Numbered from the stretch's first letter, positions 25,397 through 37,745 are shown. The stretch is DNA of 64,000 nucleotides from Catenulispora sp. EB89 (GCF_041261445.1 NZ_JBGCCU010000039.1:28814-92813), one strand, 5' to 3'. The notes: a model not told the origin generated them from the letters alone. A program made the numbers and translations.

Positions 25397-28300
25397 GTGG
25401 ATCGGCTGATCGTCCGCGGCGCGCGGGAGCACAACCTCAAGGACGTCTCGGTAGACCTCCCCCGGGACGCCCTTATCGTGTTCACCGGCTTGTCCGGCTC
25501 GGGCAAGTCCTCGCTGGCGTTCGACACGATCTTCGCTGAGGGCCAGCGGCGATACGTGGAGTCGCTGTCGGCTTACGCGCGCCAGTTCCTCGGGCAGATG
25601 GACAAGCCCGACGTCGACTTCATCGAGGGGCTGTCCCCGGCGGTGTCGATCGACCAGAAATCGACCTCGAAGAACCCGCGCTCGACCGTGGGCACCATCA
25701 CCGAGGTCTACGACTACCTCCGTCTGCTCTACGCCCGGGCCGGCCGCCCGCACTGCCCGGTCTGCGGCCGCCCGATCGCCCGGCAGAGCCCGCAGCAGAT
25801 CGTGGACCGGGTGCTGGAGCTTCAGGAGGGTACCCGCTTCCAGGTCCTGGCCCCGGTGGTCCGCGAGCGCAAGGGCGAGTACGCCGACCTGTTCGCCGAG
25901 CTCCAGACCAAGGGATACAGCCGGGCCCGGGTGGACGGCGTCGTCGTGCAGCTCACCGAGCCGCCGACGCTGAAGAAGCAGGAGAAGCACACCATCGAGG
26001 TGGTGGTCGACCGGCTCTCGGTCAAGGCCAGTGCCAAGCGCCGGCTCACCGACTCGGTCGAGACCGCGCTCCAGCTCGGCGGCGGCATGATCACGCTGGA
26101 GTTCGTCGACCTCGCCGAGGACGACCCGAACCGCGAGCGCATGTACTCCGAGCACCTGTACTGCGTCTACGACGACCTGTCGTTCGAGGAGCTGGAGCCG
26201 CGCTCGTTCTCCTTCAACTCCCCCTTCGGCGCCTGCCCGACCTGCTCGGGCCTGGGCGTGAAGCTGGAGGTGGACACCGAGCTGGTGATCCCGGACCCGG
26301 ACAAGACCCTGAGCGACGGCGCGATCACCGTCTGGGCCGCCTCCGGCATGGGCGCGAGCTGGTTCGGGCACATGCTGGCCTCCCTGGGCCAGGAGATCGG
26401 CTTCGACATGGACACGCCCTGGGGGCGGATCCCGGCGAAGGCCCAGAAGGTCATCCTCGAGGGCTACAAGAAGAAGCTCACGGTCCGCTACACCAACCGG
26501 CACGGCTCCAAGCGCGCGTGGGAGACCACCTACGAGGGCGTCAAGCCGTGGATCACCCGGCGCTACGCCGAGTCCGACAGCGACAGCGCCCGCGAGCGCC
26601 TGACCGGCTACATGCGCGAGGTCCCCTGCGAGGCCTGCGACGGCACCCGCCTCAAGCCGGTCATCCGCGCCGTCACCCTGGGCGGGGAGCGCTCCGAGGG
26701 CGGCCGCTCGATCGACGAGATCGCCGCGCTGCCGGTCGGCGAGTGCGCGCAGTACCTGCGCGAGCTGGCCCTGACCGACCGCGAGGCGCAGATCGCCGCC
26801 CGGGTGCTCAAGGAGGTCAACGAGCGCCTGCAGTTCCTGGTCGACGTCGGCCTGGACTACCTGTCGCTGGACCGCGCCAGCGCCACCCTGGCCGGCGGCG
26901 AGGCCCAGCGCATCCGGCTGGCCACCCAGATCGGCTCGGGCCTGACCGGCGTGCTGTACGTGCTCGACGAGCCCTCCATCGGCCTGCACCAGCGCGACAA
27001 CCACCGGCTGATCGAGACCCTGATCCGGCTGCGCGACCTGGGCAACACCCTGATCGTGGTGGAGCACGACGAGGACACCATCGCCATCGCCGACTGGGTG
27101 GTGGACATCGGCCCGGGCGCCGGCGAGCACGGCGGGCAGGTCGTGGTCTCCGGCACCGTGGAGGACCTGCTGGCCTCCGAGGACTCGCTGACCGGCCAGT
27201 ACGTCTCCGGGCGGCGCCGGATCGAGATCCCGGCGACGCGCCGGCCGATCGACCCCGAGCGGCAGCTGGTGGTGCGCGGCGCGCGCGAGAACAACCTGCG
27301 CGGCATCGACGTGGCCTTCCCGCTCGGTGTCTTCGTCGCGGTCACCGGCGTCTCCGGCTCCGGCAAGTCCACGCTGGTCAACGACATCCTGTACTCGACG
27401 CTGGCGCGCGAGCTGAACGGCGCCCGCACCGTCCCGGGCCGGCACACCCGGGTGGACGGCGTGGACCTGCTGGACAAGGTCGTGCACGTCGACCAGTCGC
27501 CGATCGGCCGCACCCCGCGTTCCAACCCGGCCACCTACACCGGCGTGTTCGACCACATCCGCAAGCTGTTCGCCAACACCACCGAGGCCAAGGTCCGCGG
27601 CTACCAGCCCGGCCGGTTCTCCTTCAACGTCAAGGGCGGCCGCTGCGAGAACTGCCAGGGCGACGGCACCATCAAGATCGAGATGAACTTCCTGCCGGAC
27701 GTGTACGTGCCCTGCGAGGTCTGCCACGGCGCGCGCTACAACCGGGAGACCCTGGAGGTCCACTTCAAGGGCAAGAACATCGGCGAGGTCCTGGACATGC
27801 CGATCGAGGAGGCCGCGGACTTCTTCGAGGCGGTCCCGGCGATCTCCCGGCACATGCAGACGCTGGTCGACGTGGGGCTGGGCTACGTGCGCCTGGGCCA
27901 GTCGGCGACCACGCTGTCCGGCGGCGAGGCGCAGCGCGTGAAGCTGGCCGCCGAGCTGAAGCGCCGGGCCACCGGCCGGACGGTCTACGTGCTGGACGAG
28001 CCGACCACCGGGCTGCACTTCGAGGACATCAACAAGCTGCTCGGGGTGCTCCAGCGGCTGGTCGACCAGGGCAACTCGGTGATCGTGATCGAGCACAACC
28101 TGGACGTCATCAAGACCGCCGACTGGCTGGTCGACATGGGTCCCGAGGGCGGGCGCGGCGGCGGGATCGTGGTCGCCGAGGGCACGCCGGAGGACGTGGC
28201 GAAGGTCGCGGCCAGCCACACCGGCCGGTTCCTGGAGCCGATCCTGCACGGCGAGGCGAACGCCGCGACCGCGGCGCTGACGGCGGCGCAGGCGCGCAAG

Positions 28301-28504
28301 CCGCAGGTCGCCGAGGCGATCGAGGCGGCGAAGCGGAGCAACGCGCCGAAGGCGGCGGCCAGGACCGCTGCTTCGAAGACCACCGCGGCGAAGGCTCCGA
28401 CGGCGGCCAAGACCGCGGCCGCCAAGACCACGGCGGCCAAGACCACGGCCGCGAAGACGGTCGCGAAGAAGGCGCCCGCCAAGAAGGCCGCCGCGAAGAA
28501 GTAG
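25397..28504 (+). CDS. uvrA: Excinuclease ABC subunit A with Lys/Ala-rich C-terminal tail
   Basis: 1035 residues. Two ABC ATPase modules: Walker [10 protein letters not shown] at 31-39 and GVSGSGKST near 651; signatures LAGGEAQRI near 498 and LSGGEAQRV near 840. Zinc-finger Cys pairs occur at [21 protein letters not shown] and [15 protein letters not shown]. It recognises damaged DNA with UvrB in nucleotide excision repair. The GTG start follows AGGAAGG by 8 nt. After the normal end near residue 950 there is a disordered tail of about 85 residues, the last 50 built of Ala-Lys-Thr repeats ([14 protein letters not shown]), resembling histone H1/HU-like basic tails. uvrC lies 1.4 kb downstream. 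Confidence 0.97.
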   Translation: MDRLIVRGAREHNLKDVSVDLPRDALIVFTGLSGSGKSSLAFDTIFAEGQRRYVESLSAYARQFLGQMDKPDVDFIEGLSPAVSIDQKSTSKNPRSTVGTITEVYDYLRLLYARAGRPHCPVCGRPIARQSPQQIVDRVLELQEGTRFQVLAPVVRERKGEYADLFAELQTKGYSRARVDGVVVQLTEPPTLKKQEKHTIEVVVDRLSVKASAKRRLTDSVETALQLGGGMITLEFVDLAEDDPNRERMYSEHLYCVYDDLSFEELEPRSFSFNSPFGACPTCSGLGVKLEVDTELVIPDPDKTLSDGAITVWAASGMGASWFGHMLASLGQEIGFDMDTPWGRIPAKAQKVILEGYKKKLTVRYTNRHGSKRAWETTYEGVKPWITRRYAESDSDSARERLTGYMREVPCEACDGTRLKPVIRAVTLGGERSEGGRSIDEIAALPVGECAQYLRELALTDREAQIAARVLKEVNERLQFLVDVGLDYLSLDRASATLAGGEAQRIRLATQIGSGLTGVLYVLDEPSIGLHQRDNHRLIETLIRLRDLGNTLIVVEHDEDTIAIADWVVDIGPGAGEHGGQVVVSGTVEDLLASEDSLTGQYVSGRRRIEIPATRRPIDPERQLVVRGARENNLRGIDVAFPLGVFVAVTGVSGSGKSTLVNDILYSTLARELNGARTVPGRHTRVDGVDLLDKVVHVDQSPIGRTPRSNPATYTGVFDHIRKLFANTTEAKVRGYQPGRFSFNVKGGRCENCQGDGTIKIEMNFLPDVYVPCEVCHGARYNRETLEVHFKGKNIGEVLDMPIEEAADFFEAVPAISRHMQTLVDVGLGYVRLGQSATTLSGGEAQRVKLAAELKRRATGRTVYVLDEPTTGLHFEDINKLLGVLQRLVDQGNSVIVIEHNLDVIKTADWLVDMGPEGGRGGGIVVAEGTPEDVAKVAASHTGRFLEPILHGEANAATAALTAAQARKPQVAEAIEAAKRSNAPKAAARTAASKTTAAKAPTAAKTAAAKTTAAKTTAAKTVAKKAPAKKAAAKK

Positions 28505-28522
28505 GGGTGTGGGTAGGGGTAC

Positions 28523-28557
28523 GGGCCCGTGCCGATCGTGCTGATCGGCGCGGGCCC
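28523..28557 (+). terminator. Hairpin downstream of uvrA
   Basis: GGGCCCGTGCCGATC (28523-28537) pairs with GATCGGCGCGGGCCC (28543-28557) with one G-U pair: a 15-bp stem, 5-nt loop. No T-run follows, as is common for actinobacterial terminators. Confidence 0.65.
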
Positions 28558-28635
28558 GCCGTATATCCAGTGCATGTTCACCACACGTCCGGGCCTCAAA
28601 GAATTCTCACAGACGGGCATGATGGACTACTCCCC

Positions 28636-29082
28636 ATGTCTGATCATGTTGAGGTCGAGGAGTCGGGGCCGGACCGCCGGTCCGTCATGAAGGCCGCCGC
28701 CCTGGTCGTGGTGCCGGTGGCCGGGGTCGGAGCGGTCGCGGCGTGCTCCAGCTCGTCGTCCGGCGGCGCGTCCAGCGGGAACGGCACGGTGGTCGTGCCG
28801 TCCTCCTCGGTGCCGGTCGGCGGCGGCTACATCGACAAGTCGAACCAGGTCGTGGTGACGCAGCCGCAGGCCGGGGTCTTCAAGGCCTTCACGGCGGTGT
28901 GCACGCACCAGGGCTGCACGGTCGGCGGCGTCACGAACAACCGCATCGTCTGCCCCTGCCACGGCTCGGTGTTCAGTGCCCAGGACGGCTCCGTGCTGAA
29001 CGGCCCCGCGGCCTCGCCGCTGGCGGCGATGACGGCCAAGGTGAACGGCGCGAACGTGGACGTCACCGGCTCCGCGAACTGA
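28636..29082 (+). CDS. Exported Rieske [2Fe-2S] lipoprotein
   Basis: 148 residues. Twin-arginine-like start (Asp-Arg14-Arg15-Ser), hydrophobic core and lipobox ending at Cys37 (GAVAAC), then a Ser/Gly linker. Rieske cluster ligands Cys89-x-His91 (CTHQGC) and Cys106-x2-His109 (CPCHG), with Cys94 and Cys108 for the disulfide. It is a small extracytoplasmic electron-transfer protein anchored by lipid, exported folded by Tat. Similar short QcrA-like proteins are common beside uvrA/uvrC in actinomycetes; the redox partner is not encoded nearby. Confidence 0.92.
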   Translation: MSDHVEVEESGPDRRSVMKAAALVVVPVAGVGAVAACSSSSSGGASSGNGTVVVPSSSVPVGGGYIDKSNQVVVTQPQAGVFKAFTAVCTHQGCTVGGVTNNRIVCPCHGSVFSAQDGSVLNGPAASPLAAMTAKVNGANVDVTGSAN

Positions 29083-29226
29083 TTCGGGACTGCCCGCGCC
29101 TATCGGAGAAACATCCTGTCATTGGCCCTGATCGGGCGACCCGCGGTTGTCTTCAGCGCCCGCGTCGCCCGACCGATATCCCTAGTGATCGTGCTCGCCG
29201 ACCACTATTCAAGGGAGAACATCGCA

Positions 29227-29763
29227 GTGAGCATCCGCAGGTTCCGCAGGGTCTTCGCCGTCGGGATGACGCTGGTCGGAGCGGCATTGCTGGGCGCCGG
29301 TCCGGTGTCGGCCAGTGGCACCGGACCGGCCGCCGGCCCCGCCAGCGGCCCCGCCGCCGGCCCCACCAACGCCCCCATGGCCATCACCCTGTGCCACGGC
29401 TACGGCACCTACCTCGGCCTCGGCCTGCACCGCGTCGCCGCCGGCAAGAACCTCCTCGTCGTCGAGGTCTGCGGCGACCCGGCCAAGCGCACGATCAGCA
29501 TGGTGCGCGACAGCTACATCAAGGTCGACGGCCAGCGCGCGGACAGCCTGCGCTTCCACTGGCGCTGGGCCGACAAGACCGGCGCGGTCAAGGGCGGCGG
29601 GGACGACGACAACGGCGCCTTCGCCCTCGGCCCGCAGAGCGAGAACACCTTCGCCTGGCCCTACTCCCAGCCGGTCGCGCCGCTGGCGCCGAGCGCGCGC
29701 TGCGTCGTCGGCGTCCTGAGCGAGGGGACCGCGCAGTTCGTCACCGAGCCCGTCTGCCCCTGA
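29227..29763 (+). CDS. Secreted protein of unknown function
   Basis: 178 residues from the GTG at 29227, which follows AGGGAG by 9 nt. Signal peptide at about 1-28 (RRFRRVFAVGMTLVGAALLG), then a Gly-Pro-Ala repeat (GPAAGPASGPAAGP), and a domain of about 130 residues with three Cys and MVRDSYIKVDGQ. No family recognised. Located between the Rieske gene and uvrC, same direction. Confidence 0.7.
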   Translation: MSIRRFRRVFAVGMTLVGAALLGAGPVSASGTGPAAGPASGPAAGPTNAPMAITLCHGYGTYLGLGLHRVAAGKNLLVVEVCGDPAKRTISMVRDSYIKVDGQRADSLRFHWRWADKTGAVKGGGDDDNGAFALGPQSENTFAWPYSQPVAPLAPSARCVVGVLSEGTAQFVTEPVCP

Positions 29764-29874
29764 CCCCGACGCGGGCCGGGGGGACGTCGGGAGGATGCCG
29801 GGGGACCGGCGCGACAGCCCGGGGTCGACCCCCGGCCACCGGATCGTGTCCCCCCGGCCGCGTAGGCTTTCCCT

Positions 29875-31869
29875 GTGGCAGACCCGGCAACCTATCGCCC
29901 GAAGACCGGCGAGATCCCGACCTCGCCCGGCGTCTACAAGTTCCGCGACCCGCACGGCCGGGTGATCTACGTCGGCAAGGCCAAGAACCTGCGCTCGCGG
30001 CTGACGAGCTACTTCCAGGACCTGGCCAACCTGCACGTCCGCACCCAGACCATGGTGACCACGGCCGCGAGCGTGGAGTGGACCACCGTCACCACCGAGG
30101 TCGAGGCGCTCCAGCTGGAGTACACCTGGATCAAGCAGTTCGACCCGCGCTTCAACGTCAAGTACCGCGACGACAAGTCCTACCCGAGCCTGGCCGTCAC
30201 CGTCGGCGAGGAGTTCCCGCGCGCGCAGGTCATGCGCGGTCCCAAGCGCCCCGGCGTCCGCTACTTCGGGCCCTACTCCCACGCCTGGGCGATCCGGGAG
30301 ACGCTGGACTCGCTCCTGCGCGTCTTCCCGATCCGCACCTGCTCCTCCGGCGTCTTCAAGCGCGCCGCGCAGACCGGCCGGCCGTGCCTGCTCGGCTACA
30401 TCGGCAAGTGCTCCGCGCCGTGCGTCGGCCGGGTCAGCGCCGAGGAGCACCGGGAGATCGTCGAGGACTTCGTCACCTTCATGGCCGGCCGCACCGACCG
30501 GTACATCAAGGGTCTGGAAGAGGAGATGAAGGAGGCTGCGAAGGACCTGGAGTTCGAGAAGGCGGCTCGCCTTCGCGACGACCTCCAAGCCCTGCGGCAG
30601 ACTCTGGAGAAGAACGCCGTCGTCTTCGGCGACGGCACCGACGCCGACGTCATCGCGCTGGCCGAGGACCCGCTGGAGGCCGCGGTCCAGGTGTTCCACG
30701 TGCGTGGCGGCCGCATCCGGGGCCAGCGCGGCTGGGTCGTGGACCGGGTCGAGGACGTCGACACCGCCGGCCTGGTCGAGCACTTCATGCAGCAGCTGTA
30801 CGGCTCCGAGCAGGGCGTGCAGGGGATCGACACGGAGACCGTGCCGCGGGAGATCCTGGTCCCGGAGCTGCCGGGCAGCGTGGAGGCCATAACGGAGTGG
30901 CTGTGCGAGCGCCGCGGCTCCAAGGTCGAGGTGCGCGTCCCCCGGCGCGGCGACAAGGCCGCGCTGATGGAGACCGTCGCGCAGAACGCCAAGCAGGCGC
31001 TGGCCCTGCACAAGACCCGCCGCGCCTCGGACCTCACCACGCGCTCGGTGGCCCTGCAGGAACTGGCCGACGCCATCGGCATGGACCAGGCCCCGCTGCG
31101 CATCGAGTGCTATGACATCTCTCACCTCCAGGGCACCAACGTGGTCGCCTCGATGGTGGTCTTCGAGGACGGTCTGCCGCGCAAGAGCGAGTACCGCCGC
31201 TTCACGATCAGGGGCTCCGAGGAGACCGGCGGCGCGACCAACGACGACGTGCGCAACATGCACGAGGTCATCACCCGGCGCTTCAAGGCCTTCCTCAAGG
31301 AACAAGAGGAAGAAAAGCTCATCGACGAGACGACCGGTGAGCGCCGGAAGTTCGCCTACCCGCCGCAGCTGGTGGTCGTCGACGGCGGCCAGCCGCAGGT
31401 CGCGGCGGCCGCGCGGGCCCTGGCCGACCTGGAGATCAGCGACGTCACGCTGGTCGGCCTGGCCAAGCGCCTGGAGGAGGTCTGGCTGCCGGACGAGGAC
31501 GACCCGGTCCTGCTCCCGCGCAGCAGCGAGGGCCTCTACCTGCTCCAGCGGGTCCGGGACGAGGCGCACCGCTTCGGCATCGCCTTCCACCGCCAGAAGC
31601 GGTCCAAGTCGATGGTCGCCAGCGCGCTGGACGACGTGCCGGGGTTGGGGGAAGTACGGCGTAAAGCGCTGTTGGCCCATTTCGGAACTCTTCGCAAACT
31701 GCGCGCGGCGGATGTGGCAGAAATCGCCGAAGTACCTGGTATCGGGCCCGCTACGGCGCGCCAGATCCACAGTGCTTTGGCCGAGCTTCCGGTAAGTCGT
31801 GCGGTGAACGCCGCCACAGGTGAGATCCTGGAGGGGGGAGAGAGCAGGATCGGGCCGGACGAGGAGTGA
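29875..31869 (+). CDS. uvrC: Excinuclease ABC subunit C
   Basis: 664 residues. GIY-YIG nuclease domain at about 15-95 ([19 protein letters not shown]), the UvrB-interacting UVR helix near 213-245 ([17 protein letters not shown]), the RNase H-like 5' nuclease from about 395 ([19 protein letters not shown]), and C-terminal helix-hairpin-helix DNA-binding motifs ([16 protein letters not shown] and [12 protein letters not shown]). It makes both incisions in nucleotide excision repair. Leaderless: TAGGCT at 29863-29868, 6 nt, then GTG. First gene of a uvrC-rapZ-yvcK operon with overlapping junctions. Confidence 0.97.
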   Translation: MADPATYRPKTGEIPTSPGVYKFRDPHGRVIYVGKAKNLRSRLTSYFQDLANLHVRTQTMVTTAASVEWTTVTTEVEALQLEYTWIKQFDPRFNVKYRDDKSYPSLAVTVGEEFPRAQVMRGPKRPGVRYFGPYSHAWAIRETLDSLLRVFPIRTCSSGVFKRAAQTGRPCLLGYIGKCSAPCVGRVSAEEHREIVEDFVTFMAGRTDRYIKGLEEEMKEAAKDLEFEKAARLRDDLQALRQTLEKNAVVFGDGTDADVIALAEDPLEAAVQVFHVRGGRIRGQRGWVVDRVEDVDTAGLVEHFMQQLYGSEQGVQGIDTETVPREILVPELPGSVEAITEWLCERRGSKVEVRVPRRGDKAALMETVAQNAKQALALHKTRRASDLTTRSVALQELADAIGMDQAPLRIECYDISHLQGTNVVASMVVFEDGLPRKSEYRRFTIRGSEETGGATNDDVRNMHEVITRRFKAFLKEQEEEKLIDETTGERRKFAYPPQLVVVDGGQPQVAAAARALADLEISDVTLVGLAKRLEEVWLPDEDDPVLLPRSSEGLYLLQRVRDEAHRFGIAFHRQKRSKSMVASALDDVPGLGEVRRKALLAHFGTLRKLRAADVAEIAEVPGIGPATARQIHSALAELPVSRAVNAATGEILEGGESRIGPDEE

Positions 31870-32858
31870 CGGGCGTGAGGGAGAACAGACCGAGCGAGCA
31901 GGACGCGCACGGGGAGTCGGAGCCGGTGGCCGGCGAGCCTGAGGGCTCCCAGGCTGCTCAGGGCGCCGACGAGCCCGACGCCGCGCAGGACGGCCCGCAC
32001 GCGCCGGAGCTGGTGATCGTCACCGGCATGTCCGGGGCCGGCCGCTCCACCGCCGCCAAGGTCTTCGAGGACCTCGGCTGGTACGTCGTGGACAACCTGG
32101 CGCCGACGCTGATCGCGCCGATGGTGGACCTGGTGATGCGCGAGTCGCGCAGCACCGACCGGCTGGCGTTCGTCGTCGACGTGCGCGGCCGGGCCTTCTT
32201 CGACACGCTGCGCAGCACCCTGGACGAGCTGGACTCGGCCGGGCTGAACCACCGCATCGTGTTCCTGGAGTCCGACGACGACGTGCTGGTGCGCCGCTAC
32301 GAGGGCGTGCGCCGGCCGCATCCGCTGCAGGGCGAGGGCCGGGTCACCGACGGCATCGAGCGCGAGCGGGAACTGCTGCGCGAGCTGCGCGGCGAGGCCG
32401 ACCTGGTGATCGACACCTCGGCGCGCAACGTGCACGAGCTGCGGACCGCCATCGAGTCCGCCTTCGGCGACACCGACGACGTGCCGCTGCGGGCCACCGT
32501 CATGAGTTTCGGATTCAAGTACGGATTGCCCGTCGACGCCGACCTCGTCGCGGATGTACGGTTCTTGCCAAACCCGCACTGGGTGCCCGAACTCCGTCCG
32601 CGCACGGGTCAGGACCCTGAGGTGAGCGGGTACGTGCTGTCCCAGCACGGTGCCAAGGAGTTCCTGGACCGGTACGCGGAGGTACTGAACATCGTCACCG
32701 AGGGATACCGCCGCGAGGGCAAGCGCTACCTGACCCTGGCGATCGGCTGCACCGGCGGCAAGCACCGCAGTGTCGCGATGTCCGAGCAGATCGCCGCGCG
32801 GCTGTCGGCCGAGGGCGTGGACACCGTGGTCGTGCACCGCGACATGGGTCGCGAGTGA
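31866..32858 (+). CDS. rapZ: RapZ/YvcJ-family nucleotide-binding protein
   Basis: 330 residues. An acidic, disordered N-terminus of about 45 residues precedes Walker [10 protein letters not shown] (54-62). The C-terminal RapZ domain has [17 protein letters not shown] and the late GCTGGKHRS. RapZ-type proteins bind nucleotides and, in enterobacteria, small RNAs that control glucosamine-6-phosphate synthase; the actinobacterial role is less clear. GTGA overlap with uvrC upstream and yvcK downstream. Confidence 0.95.
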   Translation: MTGVRENRPSEQDAHGESEPVAGEPEGSQAAQGADEPDAAQDGPHAPELVIVTGMSGAGRSTAAKVFEDLGWYVVDNLAPTLIAPMVDLVMRESRSTDRLAFVVDVRGRAFFDTLRSTLDELDSAGLNHRIVFLESDDDVLVRRYEGVRRPHPLQGEGRVTDGIERERELLRELRGEADLVIDTSARNVHELRTAIESAFGDTDDVPLRATVMSFGFKYGLPVDADLVADVRFLPNPHWVPELRPRTGQDPEVSGYVLSQHGAKEFLDRYAEVLNIVTEGYRREGKRYLTLAIGCTGGKHRSVAMSEQIAARLSAEGVDTVVVHRDMGRE

Positions 32859-34204
32859 CGGCGGCTGATCGGGCGGCGTCCAGGCGGGTCATACAGAACG
32901 AGGTGGTTCCGACCATCTCCGGGAACCTGTTCCGGCCCGAGCCGGCGGGATCGCCGGCTCATGCGGCCCCGCCGATCCCCGGTGGGCCGATGGGTCCCGG
33001 GGGTCCCATGGCTCCCATGGCTCCGATGACTCCCGCGGCTCCGCCGGCCGGGGCGGCCGGCGACCAGCTCGGCGGCCTGGCCGCGCCGCAGGGCCCGTTC
33101 GCGGCCACCGCTCCCGCGCAGCCGGCCGTGCCGATGATCGGCGCCGCGGTGGCCGCCGCGAACTGGGTCGAGCCGCCGCTGGAGGACGCCCCGACCGTCG
33201 AGTTCAAGGCCTTCAACAACGCCGCCGACGGCCGTCCGGCGCCGCGCGTCGTCGCCCTCGGCGGCGGCCACGGCCTGTCCGCGACCCTGGCCGCGCTGCG
33301 CACCGTCACCGACGCGCTCACCGCGATCGTCACCGTCGCCGACAACGGCGGCTCCTCCGGCCGGATCCGCCGCGAACTCGGCGGCCTGCCGCCCGGCGAC
33401 CTGCGGATGGCGCTGGCCGCGCTGTGCGGCGACGACGAGTGGGGCCGCACCTGGGCTGACGTCCTGCAGCACCGCTTCGGCGGCCCGGCCGAGGGCGGCC
33501 TGCACGGCCACGCCGTCGGCAACCTGCTCATCGCCGCGCTGTGGGAGCGCCTCGGCGACCCGGTCCGCGCCCTGGACTGGGTCGGACGGCTGCTCGGCGC
33601 GCGCGGCCGGGTGCTGCCGATGTCGACGGTGCCGCTGGAGATCGAGGCCCTGGTGGCCGGCGTGGACCCGGCCAACCCGGGGGCGACCGACGTCATCCGC
33701 GGCCAGCACGAGCTCGCGGTGACGCCCGGCCGGGTGCTCTCGGTGCGCCTGAGCCCGCCGGAGCCGCCGGCCGCGCCCGAGGCCGCCGCCGCGATCCGGG
33801 CCGCCGACTGGACGGTCCTGGGCCCCGGCTCCTGGTTCACCAGCGTCATCCCGCACCTGCTGGTGCCCGAGCTGTGCGCGGCCCTGGCCGAGACCAAGGC
33901 GCGCAAGCTGCTGGTCTTCAACCTGTCCCCGCAGCCCGGCGAGACCGACGGCTTCTCCGCCGAGCAGCACATCGAGGTCCTCGCCGACCACTGCCCGGGC
34001 CTGCGCCTGGACCTGGTCCTGGCCGACGAGGTGTCCTGCGGCGCGCCGCGCGTGCACGGTCCGCTGGAGAAGGCGGCCGCCGCGCTCGGGGCGCAGGTCG
34101 TGCTGGCTCCGCTGGCCGCGCCGTACCGGGCCGGGGACAAGAGCCCGCGGCACGACCACGCGCTGCTGGCGCGGGCGTTCCGCGGGGTGTTCGCAAGGGT
34201 CTGA
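32855..34204 (+). CDS. yvcK: YvcK/CofD-like protein with Pro/Met-rich N-terminal extension
   Basis: 449 residues, about 120 more than usual. Residues 38-75 are a Gly-Pro-Met-Ala repeat (GGPMGPGGPMAPMAPM). The YvcK/CofD-like core from about 130 begins RVVALGGGHGLSATLAALR with the nucleotide-binding GGGHG, then ADNGGSSGRIRRELG. YvcK proteins bind UDP-sugars and influence cell-wall metabolism and morphology. GTGA overlap with rapZ; whiA follows after an SGNH hydrolase gene that interrupts the usual rapZ-yvcK-whiA order. Confidence 0.94.
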   Translation: MTAADRAASRRVIQNEVVPTISGNLFRPEPAGSPAHAAPPIPGGPMGPGGPMAPMAPMTPAAPPAGAAGDQLGGLAAPQGPFAATAPAQPAVPMIGAAVAAANWVEPPLEDAPTVEFKAFNNAADGRPAPRVVALGGGHGLSATLAALRTVTDALTAIVTVADNGGSSGRIRRELGGLPPGDLRMALAALCGDDEWGRTWADVLQHRFGGPAEGGLHGHAVGNLLIAALWERLGDPVRALDWVGRLLGARGRVLPMSTVPLEIEALVAGVDPANPGATDVIRGQHELAVTPGRVLSVRLSPPEPPAAPEAAAAIRAADWTVLGPGSWFTSVIPHLLVPELCAALAETKARKLLVFNLSPQPGETDGFSAEQHIEVLADHCPGLRLDLVLADEVSCGAPRVHGPLEKAAAALGAQVVLAPLAAPYRAGDKSPRHDHALLARAFRGVFARV

Positions 34205-34213
34205 TCACGGACT

Positions 34214-34235
34214 CTGATCGGCGCGGGCCGATCAG
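34214..34235 (+). terminator. Hairpin after yvcK
   Basis: CTGATCGGC (34214-34222), loop GCGG, GCCGATCAG (34227-34235): a 9-bp perfect stem 10 bp past the yvcK stop, with no T-run. A second, weaker hairpin (ATCACC/GGGTGAT) lies near 34285. Confidence 0.55.
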
Positions 34236-34376
34236 GGATTCGATCATCGAGATCTGAGCTCAGGGGTATGATCACAAGAATCTGATCACCCGTCAGGGTG
34301 ATTGTCGCGGCCTCGGCGCCGCAGCATACTGACTGGTCGGTAACAAAGGTGTTCCCGATCGCCTAAGGGGTCTTCC

Positions 34377-35249
34377 ATGCTGCGCACGCCGAACCGCCGC
34401 AAGACCGTCTTCTCCGCCGCCCTCGCCCTCGCCGCCGCGAGCCTCGCCGTGGTCACCGCCCCGGCGCAGGCCACCGCCGCCGGCTTCCACAAATACGTGG
34501 CCCTCGGTGACTCCTACACGGCGGTCGGCGACCTGCTCCAGCCGGCCGGCGGTCCGCTGGGCTGCTTCCGCAGCAGCGTCAACTTCCCGCACGACCTGGC
34601 GGCCCGGCTGCACGTCGACCTCGTCGACGCCTCCTGCGGAGGCGCGGTGACCGCGGACATGACCGGCCCGCAGTCGGTCATCGGCGGCACCAACCCCGCG
34701 CAGTTCGACTCGCTGACCCCGGACACCGACCTGGTGACCGTCGGGATCGGCGGCAACGACATCGGCTTCGGCGACATCGTGACCACCTGCGGCGAGCTGT
34801 CGCTGAACGTCTTCGGCAACCCCTGCCAGCAGCACTTCACCGTCAACGGCACCGACCAGCTCGCGGCCCGGATCGACGCGCTGGCACCGACCATCGACGC
34901 CGTGATCCAGGGCATCCACCAGCGCGCGCCGCACGCCACCGTCGTCGTGGTCGGCTACCTTCCGGTGCTGCCGGCGACCGGCGGATGCTGGCCGAGTATG
35001 CCGGTGGCGATCGGGGACGTACCGTGGCTGCACGGGATCGAGCAGAAGCTGAACGACATGCTGTCCACCGAAGCCGCCGCGAACGGAGCGCTCAGTGTCA
35101 ATCCCAACGGCGTCACCGGCCGTGACGCCTGCCAGTGGCCGTGGACCCGCTGGGTCGAGCCGGTGATCCCGGCGCAGCCCGCCGCGCCGGTGCATCCCAA
35201 TCCGGCGGGGCAGAGTGCGGTGGCCGCCATGATCGCCAGCAGGCTCTGA
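34377..35249 (+). CDS. Secreted SGNH-family hydrolase
   Basis: 290 residues. Signal peptide at about 1-35 (AALALAAASLAVVTAPAQATAA). Block I ALGDSYTA with the nucleophile Ser, block III GIGGNDIGF, and a C-terminal HPNPAGQ with the catalytic His. Six Cys suggest disulfides, as in the Streptomyces SGNH lipases/esterases. Usual GDSYASG is GDSYTAV here. It hydrolyses an ester, probably lipid or acylated glycan. AAGGGG lies 6 nt before the ATG. It sits as a separate unit between yvcK and whiA. Confidence 0.9.
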   Translation: MLRTPNRRKTVFSAALALAAASLAVVTAPAQATAAGFHKYVALGDSYTAVGDLLQPAGGPLGCFRSSVNFPHDLAARLHVDLVDASCGGAVTADMTGPQSVIGGTNPAQFDSLTPDTDLVTVGIGGNDIGFGDIVTTCGELSLNVFGNPCQQHFTVNGTDQLAARIDALAPTIDAVIQGIHQRAPHATVVVVGYLPVLPATGGCWPSMPVAIGDVPWLHGIEQKLNDMLSTEAAANGALSVNPNGVTGRDACQWPWTRWVEPVIPAQPAAPVHPNPAGQSAVAAMIASRL

Positions 35250-35408
35250 TCGGTCGCACTAGGCCGAACGAGCGTCATCCAACCTCGTGAATGCGCGGGT
35301 GGAAGCACACGGCGCCGGTTCGCGTTGGTTAGGGTGGACCGCTGACGGGAACGGTTCCGGCTCGGCACTCTGAGCTGCGATGACAGGCGAAAAAGGGGTA
35401 GCGGCGCG

Positions 35409-36566
35409 ATGGCGATGACGGCGGCGGTCAAGGACGAGCTGAGCCGCCTGGCGGTGACCAAGCCCTGCTGCCGCAAGGCCGAGGTGGCCTCGGTGTTCCG
35501 GTACGGAGGCTCCCTGCACATCGTGTCGGGGCGGATCGCGATCGAGGCCGAGCTCGACACCGGGGCCGCGGCCCGGCGCCTGCGCAAGGACATCTGGGAG
35601 GTCTACTCGCACCGCGCCGAGCTGGTCATCCAGTCGCCCGGCGGCCTGCGCCGGGGCCACCGCTACCAGCTGCGGGTGACCGCCGGCGGGGAGGCGATGG
35701 CCCGGCAGATCGGCATGGTCGACGGCCAGGGCCGCCCCGCCTTCGGCTTACCGCCGTACCTGGTCAACGGCCCGCTGTGCGACTGCGAGGCGGTCTGGCG
35801 CGGCGCGTTCCTGGCGCACGGCAGCCTCACCGAGCCCGGCCGCAGCTCGGCCCTGGAGATCAACTGTCCGAACATGGAGTCGGCGATCGCGCTGGCCGGG
35901 GCCGCGCGCCGGCTCGGCATCCCCGGCGCCAAGCACCGCGAGGTGCGCGGCAGCGACCGCGTGGTGCTGCGCGACGGCGACGCGATCAGCGCGCTGCTCA
36001 CCCGGCTCGGCGCGCACGAGGCGGTGCTGGCCTGGGAGGAGCGGCGGATGCGGCGCGAGGTGCGCGCCACCGCCAACCGGCTGGCCAACTTCGACGACGC
36101 CAACCTGCGCCGCAGCGCCCGCGCCGCGGTCGCCGCCGGGGCCCGGGTCTCGCGGGCCCTGGAGATCCTGGGCGAGGACGCCCCGGACCACCTGGCCGCC
36201 GCCGGCCGGCTGCGCCTGGACCACAAGCAGGCCTCGCTGGAGGAGCTGGGCACGCTGGCCGACCCGCCGCTGACCAAGGACGCGATCGCCGGCCGGATCC
36301 GCCGGCTGCTGGCGATGGCCGACCGCCGGGCGTTCGAGCTCGGTGTGGACGGTACCGACGTCCCGGCGTCCGCGGGGTCATACGGACCGCCGTCCGTTTC
36401 TTACAGGGACGACTCACTCGGCGCCCGGCTGAGCGTCCCCGCGCAGGCTGGCGCGGGTTCGGCGGAATTCGTCGGTCAGACGTCCGACGACCTACCGGCG
36501 AGTACGGATTCTGCCATCGTCTCGCAGGTCGGGCCGGGTGCGTTGTCTTCCCCGGGTTCGCGATAG
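35409..36566 (+). CDS. whiA: WhiA sporulation regulator with C-terminal extension
   Basis: 385 residues against about 325-330 in relatives. The N-terminal homing-endonuclease-like domain begins [10 protein letters not shown] and contains KPCCRKAEV; the C-terminal helix-turn-helix includes [20 protein letters not shown], with RRLLAMAD near 305. The extra ~60 residues are Ser/Pro/Asp-rich and probably disordered. WhiA works with WhiB to start sporulation septation in streptomycetes. A TAGGGT -10 candidate lies at 35330-35335. Confidence 0.96.
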   Translation: MAMTAAVKDELSRLAVTKPCCRKAEVASVFRYGGSLHIVSGRIAIEAELDTGAAARRLRKDIWEVYSHRAELVIQSPGGLRRGHRYQLRVTAGGEAMARQIGMVDGQGRPAFGLPPYLVNGPLCDCEAVWRGAFLAHGSLTEPGRSSALEINCPNMESAIALAGAARRLGIPGAKHREVRGSDRVVLRDGDAISALLTRLGAHEAVLAWEERRMRREVRATANRLANFDDANLRRSARAAVAAGARVSRALEILGEDAPDHLAAAGRLRLDHKQASLEELGTLADPPLTKDAIAGRIRRLLAMADRRAFELGVDGTDVPASAGSYGPPSVSYRDDSLGARLSVPAQAGAGSAEFVGQTSDDLPASTDSAIVSQVGPGALSSPGSR

Positions 36567-36606
36567 GCTCGTGACCGTGCGCGGTCCGAATCGAATGATT
36601 CGGTGA

Positions 36607-37707
<1,101 letters not shown>

Positions 37708-37745
37708 CCGATCGCTGTAGCCCGATCACTGATACAGATTCCGTG

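Noticed and set aside
25394..28249. 951-residue open frame antisense to uvrA
   Set aside because: Composition is typical of a shadow frame of a high-GC gene, and uvrA on the other strand is unmistakable.
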